Assembly: GCA_963618495.1 (NCBI GenBank)
Contig: CAVESF010000001.1
Span: 62,001 to 126,000 of the forward strand
DNA length: 64,000 bases
Reading direction: 5' to 3'
DNA from: Apopatosoma sp963618495
GTDB taxonomy: Bacteria > Bacillota > Clostridia > Oscillospirales > CAG-272
Shown: positions 24,635 through 31,529 of the stretch, piece by piece
How positions within the stretch are numbered: the stretch's first letter is position 1
Layout: each line of letters starts with the position of its first letter
Notes under the pieces: model-generated
Database searches by the model: none
Told to the model about the DNA's origin: nothing
What the model saw: the letters and a program-made list of their open reading frames with translations, nothing else
Program-made: the position numbers and the translations under genes

Positions 24635-24667
24635 GCAGGGACACGTTTGCAAAAAACGCGCCCCTGC
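24635..24667 (-). promoter_or_regulatory. Long hairpin just after rpsO (possible RNA-processing site)
   Basis: GCAGGGGCGCGTTT pairs with AAACGTGTCCCTGC over 14 base pairs including G-T pairs, with a five-base loop. It starts seven bases after the rpsO stop. In Escherichia coli an RNase III hairpin at the same place controls pnp; here the same role is inference. Confidence 0.45.
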
Positions 24668-24674
24668 CGCAAAA

Positions 24675-24941
24675 TTACTTTCTGAGACCGAGCTTCTTTA
24701 CTATCGCACGATAGCGCTCGATATCCTTTTTCTGGAGATAACCGAGAAGATTTCTTCTCTTACCTACCATTTTGAGAAGTCCTCTGCCGCTGTGGCGGTC
24801 ATGGGGATTCTTCTTCATATGCTCTGTGAGCTCGTTGATTCTCGTTGTGAGAATGGCAATCTGAACCTCGGGAGAGCCTGTGTCTGTCTCATGGGTTTTG
24901 TACTCGGCGATGACGCCCTGTTTTTCTTCTTTGTTAAGCAT
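24675..24941 (-). CDS. rpsO: 30S ribosomal protein S15
   Basis: An 88-residue primary 16S rRNA-binding protein of the small subunit. It contains DTGSPEVQIAILTTRINEL, the loop PHDRHSGRGLLKMVGKRRNLL, and the C-terminal DIERYRAIVKKLGLRK. Length and sequence are standard. The start is the ATG at 24941, seven bases after GAGGTG; the longer frame upstream (to 25037) lacks any ribosome-binding site and runs through the leader. The 110-base leader from the promoter at 25061-25089 could hold the usual S15 autoregulatory structure, but I cannot show it. Confidence 0.96.
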   Translation of the reverse strand: MLNKEEKQGVIAEYKTHETDTGSPEVQIAILTTRINELTEHMKKNPHDRHSGRGLLKMVGKRRNLLGYLQKKDIERYRAIVKKLGLRK

Positions 24942-25060
24942 GATTTTCACCTCATAAATATTTTTTATGCAGAAATCGCACAGCAGAGCAAGCGGCGGGT
25001 GAAAGCGCTTATAAAAAGCCTTATATCCGCAAACCAAGCAGGCGACCGCATACGGTTAGG

Positions 25061-25089
25061 ATTATACCATAGTTTTTCCCGATTGTAAA
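25061..25089 (-). promoter_or_regulatory. Promoter of rpsO
   Basis: TTTACA (25089-25084) and TATAAT (25066-25061) on the minus strand, 17 bases apart. It is back to back with the aldolase promoter. Confidence 0.6.
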
Positions 25090-25137
25090 GGGTTTTTATG
25101 AAAAAATCCTATATTTTCAAAAATTTTCAAAAATCTG

Positions 25138-25166
25138 TTGCAAAAAACACGAAAATAGTATAAAAT
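25138..25166 (+). promoter_or_regulatory. Promoter of the aldolase gene
   Basis: TTGCAA (25138-25143) and TAAAAT (25161-25166), 17 bases apart, 73 bases before the fba start. Confidence 0.45.
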
Positions 25167-25238
25167 AAAGGACGATAAAAATTTTATTTCGCGGGTTTAC
25201 GGAAGAAACGCCGCTCCCGCGGGAAAGAGGTTTAGAAA

Positions 25239-26204
25239 ATGGCTATAGTAACAACAAAGGAAATGTTCAAAAAAGCTTATGAGGGCGGCTATGCCGTAGG
25301 CGCCTTCAACATCAACAATATGGAGATAGTTCAGGCTATCACCGAAGCTGCGGCAGAGCAGAAATCTCCTGTTATTCTTCAGGTTTCCGCAGGCGCACGC
25401 AAATATGCAAAGCACGCTTATCTCATGGCTCTCGCTCATGCGGCAGCTGAGGACAGCGGCGTTGACTTCGCTCTCCATCTCGACCACGGCGCGGATTTCG
25501 ATATCTGCAAGGCATGCATCGACGGCGGCTTCTCTTCCGTCATGATAGACGGCTCCAAGCATTCTTTCGAGGACAATATCGCCCTTACAAAGAAGGTTGT
25601 GGAATATGCTCATGCACACGGTGTTGTCGTAGAGGGTGAGCTCGGCAAGCTCGCAGGCATCGAGGATGATGTTCATGTTGCGGCAGAGGATTCTTCCTAT
25701 ACCCGCCCCGAAGAGGTTGAGGAGTTTGTAACAAAGACAGGCGTTGACTCGCTCGCAATCGCCATCGGCACAAGCCACGGCGCATATAAGTTCACACCCG
25801 AGCAGTGTACAAGAAATGCCGACGGAATCCTTGTTCCGCCTCCGCTCCGCTTCGATATTCTCGAGGAAATCTCCAAGAGACTTCCCTGCTTCCCGATAGT
25901 TCTGCACGGCGCTTCTTCCGTTCCGCAGGAATATGTAAAGGAAATCAACGCGCTCGGCGGCAAGCTTCCCGACGCTATCGGTATTCCCGAGGATGAGCTC
26001 CGTCATGCCGCTCAGATGGCAGTATGCAAGATAAATATCGACTCCGATATCCGTCTCGCCATGACAGCCGCTATCCGCCGCGTTCTTGCAAACGACCCGT
26101 CTGTTTTCGACCCGCGCACATATCTCTCCGTTGCACGCGACGAAGTAAAGAAGATGGTTACGCACAAGATGGTTGATGTTCTCGGCTCCAACGGCAAGGC
26201 GTAA
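25239..26204 (+). CDS. fba: Class II fructose-1,6-bisphosphate aldolase
   Basis: A 321-residue zinc-dependent aldolase that splits fructose-1,6-bisphosphate in glycolysis. It shows GAFNINNMEIVQAI, the zinc and catalytic region ALHLDHGADFDIC, SVMIDGSKHSFEDNI, VEGELGKLAGIEDDV with a metal-binding glutamate, GTSHGAYKF and LHGASSVP. This is the KbaY/FbaA-like form common in Clostridia. It begins at an ATG after AAAGAGG and is followed by the thioesterase gene 15 bases later. Codon choice looks biased toward GTT and TCC and the gene is probably highly expressed. Confidence 0.94.
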   Translation: MAIVTTKEMFKKAYEGGYAVGAFNINNMEIVQAITEAAAEQKSPVILQVSAGARKYAKHAYLMALAHAAAEDSGVDFALHLDHGADFDICKACIDGGFSSVMIDGSKHSFEDNIALTKKVVEYAHAHGVVVEGELGKLAGIEDDVHVAAEDSSYTRPEEVEEFVTKTGVDSLAIAIGTSHGAYKFTPEQCTRNADGILVPPPLRFDILEEISKRLPCFPIVLHGASSVPQEYVKEINALGGKLPDAIGIPEDELRHAAQMAVCKINIDSDIRLAMTAAIRRVLANDPSVFDPRTYLSVARDEVKKMVTHKMVDVLGSNGKA

Positions 26205-26219
26205 TCGAGGAACATAAAA

Positions 26220-26939
26220 ATGAAGTGGCGTAAAACCATCATCACTGATATGCACGATGCGGACAGCATGCGGGTCATCCGACCCGCCGGTCTGCTGAAA
26301 TATCTGCATACCGCATCAAACGAACAGCTCGCCGTAAACTACGGGCTAACCGAAGATGAGCTTCGTCGCCGCGATACCGCTTTCATCCTCAGCGCCATGA
26401 ATGTCGATATTTACAAACCGATATATATGGAAGAGGAAATCAAGGTCACCACCTTTGCGGAGATTTCGCACGGAGTGAAAATCGGGCGTACATATGAGGT
26501 TCGCCGCGGTGAGGAGCTTGTGGCAATCGCACATGGGCAGTTTGCTCTCGTTCGTATAAGCAACCGCTCTTTTGTGCGCGTGGATGAGCTGGGTCATACA
26601 TTTGATGCGGAAGAAAGAACCTCCGCCACAACTTTTGACAGCAGGATAAAACCTGTGAAAACAGAGGAAATGACGGCAGCGGGAAAGTTTACCGTACCTT
26701 ACAGCTTCATCGACAGAAACAGGCATATGAACAATACCTGGTATGCCGATATGCTTCTCTCAGCCGTACCGGATTTCTCGGCAGAACGCGTCTCCGCCTT
26801 TTGCATATCTTATCTGCACGAGGCAAAGCTCGGCGACGAGCTTTCGCTCTATTATGCCTTTGACGGAGAGAAATATACCGTCAAAAGCGCATTTGCCGAC
26901 GGCAGTGTGAACGCGCTCGCCGCAGTGATAATGAAATAA
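26220..26939 (+). CDS. Acyl-ACP thioesterase (FatA/FatB-like, double hotdog)
   Basis: A 239-residue protein with two hotdog repeats. The first half has RPAGLLKYLHTASNEQL and an inserted FILSAMNVDIYKPIY strand; the second half has the conserved DRNRHMNNTWYADML, in which N and H belong to the family active-site motif DxNxHxN. Enzymes of this family free fatty acids from acyl carrier protein. It follows fba by 15 bases in the same direction and ends before a perfect terminator, so they are co-transcribed, a pairing that does not suggest a shared pathway. Length is close to bacterial members. Confidence 0.85.
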   Translation: MKWRKTIITDMHDADSMRVIRPAGLLKYLHTASNEQLAVNYGLTEDELRRRDTAFILSAMNVDIYKPIYMEEEIKVTTFAEISHGVKIGRTYEVRRGEELVAIAHGQFALVRISNRSFVRVDELGHTFDAEERTSATTFDSRIKPVKTEEMTAAGKFTVPYSFIDRNRHMNNTWYADMLLSAVPDFSAERVSAFCISYLHEAKLGDELSLYYAFDGEKYTVKSAFADGSVNALAAVIMK

Positions 26940-26957
26940 CACTCAGACGTCGCCTGT

Positions 26958-27004
26958 ATCCTCCTTTGATATTTCGCAATCGGGATATCAAAGGAGGATT
27001 TTTT
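26958..27004 (+). terminator. Terminator after the fba-thioesterase operon
   Basis: ATCCTCCTTTGATAT (26958-26972) and ATATCAAAGGAGGAT (26985-26999) form a perfect 15-base stem followed by TTTTTT. Confidence 0.85.
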
Positions 27005-27130
27005 GCCCATATAAAATATGGAGCAATTTGCTCGGCACCGCTTCGCTGAAGGGAAAATCAGGAACTCACACGGGCTCCATTTTTGTGCTTTTGCGGCGGT
27101 TTTGCGTGAAAACGGGCAAGAACACCGAAA

Positions 27131-27157
27131 GGCGGGAAATCTCACGGATTTCCCGCC
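27131..27157 (-). terminator. Terminator of the ABC exporter operon
   Basis: GGCGGGAAATC (27131-27141) and GATTTCCCGCC (27147-27157) form a perfect stem with a five-base loop; on the minus strand TTTCGGTGTT follows. Confidence 0.65.
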
Positions 27158-27170
27158 CTTCATTATGCCG

Positions 27171-29081
27171 TCAGGTCTCTATTCCCGCGAACTGCGACAT
27201 ATAGAGTCCGTAATATACGCCCTCTGCGGCGATAAGCTCATCATGATTTCCGGCTTCGACGATTCTGCCGTCGTCGAGAACGATTATCTTATCCGCATCG
27301 CGTATGGTCGAAAGTCTGTGCGCTATTATCAGCGTGGTTCTTCCCTGCATCAGATTTATCATCGCGCTCTGGATATCCATCTCCGTTCGCGTATCGACGC
27401 TCGAGGTCGCCTCATCGAGAATGAGTATCTTCGGATCTGCCAGTATCGCGCGGGCAATGGTAAGCAGCTGTTTCTGTCCCTGACTTATATTGCCACCCGA
27501 TTCATCAAGCACCGTATCGTAACCCTCGGGCATACGTGTGATGAAATCATGCGCTTTTGCCGCCTTTGCCGCCGCTTCCGTTTCCGCTTCGCTTGCCTCA
27601 GGTCTGCCGTAGCGGATATTTGCACCTACCGTATCCGAGAAAAGCACCGTATCCTGCAAGACTATCGCTATATTCTTTCGGAGCGACTCTTTCGTTATCT
27701 CACGGATATCCGTGCCGTCCAGCAGTATTTTTCCGCTGTCCGTCTCATAGAAACGCGTCAGCAGATTGATTATCGTCGTTTTGCCCGAGCCTGTCTTTCC
27801 GACTATGGCTATCTTCTGTCCGCTTGAAATTTCCAGATTGAAATTTTTCAGCACAGGTTCGCTCGGAACATATGAGAAGCAGATATTTCGGAATGAAATA
27901 TTGCCCTTGATATCAGCCGGCAAAAGTGCCTTTTTACCCTCGTCTGTCTCATCGTTCTGATCCATAATCTCAAAAACACGCTCCGCGCCGGTTATCGCAT
28001 TGAGTATCGAGGTATACTGGTTTGCCACCTCGTTTATCGGGCGTGTAAACTGCTTGGAATACTGGATGAAAACATATATCGTAGTGATGCCGATAAGCCC
28101 TTTCATTGTAAATAGCGCACCGCATATTACGATAAGCAGAAAGCCGATATTGCCGATGATATTCATGAGCGGACCCATAACTCCGCCGAAAATTTCCGCC
28201 TTGATGCCCGCCGTGCGCAGCTCGTCGCCCGTGCGGTTGAATTCATCTTTTATCTCGTTTTCGTGACTGAAAGCGACGACGGTCTTATAGCCCGTCACGC
28301 TCTCCTCCACCTGCGAGTTTATCGCGCCGAGAAGCTGCTGCTGACGCATAAAATACTTGCGGACATATTTCGTCAGCTTTGTTGTAACAAGCACAGTCAG
28401 CGGAATAGTCACAAGAGCGACGAGCGTCATCTGCCAGCTATGATAAAGCATCAGCGAGAAAGCGCCGATTATCGTTATGATACTGGAGATGAGCGATGTC
28501 ACCGAGTTGGAAACGGTATTTGAAATATTTTCTATATCGTTTGTCATGCGGCTCATGATATCGCCGTGCGGATGATTGTCGATATATTTTATCGGGAGCT
28601 TCTCTATCTTGCGGAAAAGGTCGCCGCGCATACGATAGACTGTTTTCTGCGAGAGCTTTGCCGAAATATGCCCCTGAATATATGTGAAAAGCGATGAGAG
28701 CAGATATACCGCGCCAAGGAGCACGAGTACCTTTGCCATGCCCGCGAAATCGACCTTTACAGTGCCGTTTTCGAGGATTATCAGCTTGCCTCCCTCATCT
28801 GTCGACGGCGTGAGAAATTTCAGTGCCTCTCCCTGAATGGAAGGACCTGCGAGGTTGAGGAGCGCCGAAATGATAACGCTTGCCACAAGCATGATTATCA
28901 TGAATTTATTCGTGACTATATATTTGATAAGCCTTGAGAGCGTCTTTTTCATGTTCTTCGGCTTTTCCGCCACCATGCTCATGCCGCGACGCGGACCGCC
29001 GCCGGGACGCATATCCATCTGCTTCTTGTCGCCGCCCTGCGGTGCGCCCATGGGTTTTTGCGTATTATTCAATGCTCTCAC
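27171..29081 (-). CDS. ABC exporter half-transporter, permease plus intact ATPase
   Basis: A 636-residue type IV ABC exporter half with an N-terminal cytosolic stretch rich in Gly and basic residues, six membrane helices (about residues 55-340) and a nucleotide-binding domain with Walker A GKTGSGKTT, signature ISQGQKQL, Walker B ILILDEATSSVD and H-loop IIAHRLSTI. The catalytic glutamate and histidine are present, so this subunit carries the active half of the consensus ATPase pair. It is the partner of the upstream gene, whose end it overlaps by 17 bases, and should form a BmrCD/LmrCD or TM287/288-type heterodimer for drugs, lipids or peptides. Confidence 0.92.
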   Translation of the reverse strand: MRALNNTQKPMGAPQGGDKKQMDMRPGGGPRRGMSMVAEKPKNMKKTLSRLIKYIVTNKFMIIMLVASVIISALLNLAGPSIQGEALKFLTPSTDEGGKLIILENGTVKVDFAGMAKVLVLLGAVYLLSSLFTYIQGHISAKLSQKTVYRMRGDLFRKIEKLPIKYIDNHPHGDIMSRMTNDIENISNTVSNSVTSLISSIITIIGAFSLMLYHSWQMTLVALVTIPLTVLVTTKLTKYVRKYFMRQQQLLGAINSQVEESVTGYKTVVAFSHENEIKDEFNRTGDELRTAGIKAEIFGGVMGPLMNIIGNIGFLLIVICGALFTMKGLIGITTIYVFIQYSKQFTRPINEVANQYTSILNAITGAERVFEIMDQNDETDEGKKALLPADIKGNISFRNICFSYVPSEPVLKNFNLEISSGQKIAIVGKTGSGKTTIINLLTRFYETDSGKILLDGTDIREITKESLRKNIAIVLQDTVLFSDTVGANIRYGRPEASEAETEAAAKAAKAHDFITRMPEGYDTVLDESGGNISQGQKQLLTIARAILADPKILILDEATSSVDTRTEMDIQSAMINLMQGRTTLIIAHRLSTIRDADKIIVLDDGRIVEAGNHDELIAAEGVYYGLYMSQFAGIET

Positions 29082-30810
29082 CTCTCTTCAGCTGTGAATT
29101 GTAAATATCGCGATAAACATCGCTTGTTTCGAGCAGTTCGGCGTGTTTGCCGACAGCGGAAATATTGCCACCGTCGAGTACGACTATCCTGTCCGCATTC
29201 ATGACGCTTGCCACGCGCTGTGCTATCGTGATGACCGTCGTATCAGCCATTTCGCTTCGCAGAGCCGCGGAAAGTTTCGCGCTTGTTTTCAGGTCGAGTG
29301 CCGACATGCTGTCGTCGAAAATGATTATTTCCGGCTTTTTCAGTATCGCGCGGGCGATGGAAAGTCTCTGCTTCTGTCCGCCCGAGAGCGATGCGCCTTT
29401 CTCCGCTATCATCGTGTCGTAGCCCTCGTTAAACGATTCTATGAAGCTGTCCGCCTGCGCAATCTCGGCGGCTTTTTTCAGCTCGGCATCGCTTGCCTCA
29501 GGATTGCCCCAGCGCAGATTTTCCGCCACAGTGCCGGAGAAAAGCTCGCTCTTCTGAAGCACGAGCGCAACCTTGCTGCGCAGCTCCTCAAAGGAATAAT
29601 CGCGCACATCCTCACCGTCGAGCAGGACTCTGCCGCCCGTCACATCGTAGAAGCGCGGTATCAGATTTACAAGCGAGGTCTTGCCCGAACCTGTGGCTCC
29701 GAGTATGGCGATATTTTCGCCCTGCTTTATATCGAGATTGATACCCGAGAGCACAGGAGCGGAATTTTCAGGAGAATCGGGATAGCGGAAGCTTACATTT
29801 TCAAATGTGACGCAACCCTTTTCTCCGTTTGCTCCCTCCGCGCCGTGTCCCTCGACAACGGCAGGCTCGGCATCAAGCACCTCTTCTATTCTGCGTGCGG
29901 AAGCCGAAGCGCGGGAGAAGCTCTGGAATATCATGGATATCATCATCATGCTCATCAGAATCTGCGAAATATATGTCACAGCCGCCATGATATCGCCTAC
30001 AAGTATACCGCCAACCTCGGAAACCTGCTTTCCGCCGACGGCGATAAGCGCGATAACAGCAAAATTCAGCACTATCATCATGAAAGGACTGAGCAGAGCC
30101 ATAAGCTTCTGGATTCTGAACATCGTGACTGACAAGTCCTTGTTTGCCGCGTCAAAACGCTCGTTTTCGTGCTCTTCGCGCACATAAGCCTTGACGACGC
30201 GGGCACCCGTGACATTTTCCTGCACCACGGAATTTACCTTATCGAGCTTTTTCTGCACGGCATCGAACATCGGGCGCACCTTGCCTACGACAAAAAGCAC
30301 CACGATAAGCTGTATCGGAATGGTGACTGCTATGACTATGCCGAATTTCGTATTGAGTGCAAGCGCCTTGATTATACCTCCGACAAAGAATATCGGCGAG
30401 CGGAAAAACATGCGAAGTCCCGTCGAAACAAACTGCTGAACCATCGAGATATCGTTTGTCATTCGCGTGACGAGCGAACCTGTGGTGAAATCGTCGGTCT
30501 GCTCTATCGAGAGCGACATCACCTTGGCAAAGGCGGATTTGCGCAGGCTGTTTCCGAAGTTCTGCGAGGCATAGGAAGCGAAAAACGCCGCACCCACGCC
30601 GAATATGCCTCCGAGGATGACATATATCAGCATCTTTATGCCCAGCGGCAATATGACATCCATTCCGCCGCCGTTTATTATACCTTCATTCACTATATCC
30701 GCCATCACGGTAGGAAGTTCGAGGTCGATAAGCACCTCGCCCACCATGAATATCGGCGACCATATGGCAATGAACCAATATGGCTTTAGATATGATAAAA
30801 CCTTTTTCAT
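29065..30810 (-). CDS. ABC exporter half-transporter with degenerate ATPase site
   Basis: A 581-residue exporter half: six membrane helices (about 15-310) and an ATPase domain with Walker A GATGSGKTS and signature LSGGQKQ. Walker B reads IIIFDDSMSALD, so the catalytic glutamate is aspartate, and the H-loop reads ITIAQRVASV, so the switch histidine is glutamine. These are the classic changes of the degenerate site in heterodimeric exporters such as TM287/288. The gene follows marR by 16 bases and overlaps the intact partner by 17, forming a marR-ABC-ABC operon. The ligand is not evident. Confidence 0.92.
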   Translation of the reverse strand: MKKVLSYLKPYWFIAIWSPIFMVGEVLIDLELPTVMADIVNEGIINGGGMDVILPLGIKMLIYVILGGIFGVGAAFFASYASQNFGNSLRKSAFAKVMSLSIEQTDDFTTGSLVTRMTNDISMVQQFVSTGLRMFFRSPIFFVGGIIKALALNTKFGIVIAVTIPIQLIVVLFVVGKVRPMFDAVQKKLDKVNSVVQENVTGARVVKAYVREEHENERFDAANKDLSVTMFRIQKLMALLSPFMMIVLNFAVIALIAVGGKQVSEVGGILVGDIMAAVTYISQILMSMMMISMIFQSFSRASASARRIEEVLDAEPAVVEGHGAEGANGEKGCVTFENVSFRYPDSPENSAPVLSGINLDIKQGENIAILGATGSGKTSLVNLIPRFYDVTGGRVLLDGEDVRDYSFEELRSKVALVLQKSELFSGTVAENLRWGNPEASDAELKKAAEIAQADSFIESFNEGYDTMIAEKGASLSGGQKQRLSIARAILKKPEIIIFDDSMSALDLKTSAKLSAALRSEMADTTVITIAQRVASVMNADRIVVLDGGNISAVGKHAELLETSDVYRDIYNSQLKRGESIE

Positions 30811-30826
30811 CAGTTCTCCCTTTCCC

Positions 30827-31288
30827 TCATTCCGGTTTAGCCGCGTCTGTGAACCTCAGCATATTGTCGCGCAGTTTTGTCAGCGTGGCGACAAGCGCGT
30901 CAAGCTCCTCCTGCGATATGCCCTCGGTCATTTTGCCGTCAAGCTGATGATGAAGCTCGCGTATCTTATCGTCCGTCTTCCTGCCCTTGTCCGTCAGGAA
31001 AACATGAATGATGCGCAGGTCGTCTATATCTCCCCTGCGCTCCACAAGTCCCTCCGCCTCCATGTTCTTGAGCGTAACGGAAACAGTCGGCGCTTTCAGG
31101 TGAGTGGCGCGCGCAAGCTCAAGCTGGCTCACGCCGTCCTTTCTCGAAAGGTGAAAAAGGAGCTGCCTGTAGCTGTTCTGCACTCCGAGTTTTTCCACAT
31201 CGCGGTTTATGATATCGCGAAAAAGCTTGGAAACCTCGTTTGTCATCATGCTCGGTAAGAATTTGCGGTCGCATTTTTTATCTTCCAT
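30827..31288 (-). CDS. MarR-family transcriptional repressor
   Basis: A 153-residue winged-helix regulator: a dimer helix at each end, recognition helix LELARATHLKAPTVSVTLKNM, and wing DIDDLRIIHVFLTDKG matching the MarR beta-hairpin. The start is the ATG at 31288, seven bases after GGAGG; another in-frame ATG at 31300 has no such site. It leads the exporter operon and a 20-base palindrome covers its transcription start, so it very likely represses itself and the exporter until it meets an inducer. Confidence 0.9.
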   Translation of the reverse strand: MEDKKCDRKFLPSMMTNEVSKLFRDIINRDVEKLGVQNSYRQLLFHLSRKDGVSQLELARATHLKAPTVSVTLKNMEAEGLVERRGDIDDLRIIHVFLTDKGRKTDDKIRELHHQLDGKMTEGISQEELDALVATLTKLRDNMLRFTDAAKPE

Positions 31289-31303
31289 AATTGCCTCCAA
31301 ATT

Positions 31304-31354
31304 AGTTAGTTTTCAAACTAACTGTATAATACACCTCTTTTCGCCTTTTGTCAA
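31304..31354 (-). promoter_or_regulatory. Promoter and MarR operator of the exporter operon
   Basis: On the minus strand TTGACA (31354-31349) and TATTAT (31331-31326) are 17 bases apart. Directly downstream, 31304-31323 is the perfect palindrome AGTTAGTTT-TC-AAACTAACT, of the size and type bound by MarR dimers and covering the start site. Confidence 0.75.
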
Positions 31355-31459
31355 GAAAAAGCGAAAATATTTTTTTGTAAACAAAATGTTAAGGCGCCGC
31401 CCGCATATGCCGATGTGAAACGCGGCAGAATATTATAAGAAAAAAATTGCGCTTTCCGC

Positions 31460-31516
31460 TTGACAATAGAAAAATCTGTGCTATAATGTTCGTAGAAAAT
31501 ACCCTCGTGGGGTATT
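31460..31516 (+). promoter_or_regulatory. Promoter and CsoR-type copper operator of copA
   Basis: TTGACA (31460-31465) and TATAAT (31482-31487) are 16 bases apart. Just after them AATACCC (31498-31504) and GGGTATT (31510-31516) form the GC-tract inverted repeat typical of CsoR boxes (TACCC...GGGTA). The csoR gene is the second in this operon. Confidence 0.72.
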
Positions 31517-31529
31517 TCGGAGGTAATAT

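Noticed and set aside
25197..26309. Open frame of 370 codons opposite fba
   Set aside because: The aldolase motifs on the plus strand are decisive; the opposite frame also runs into the next gene.
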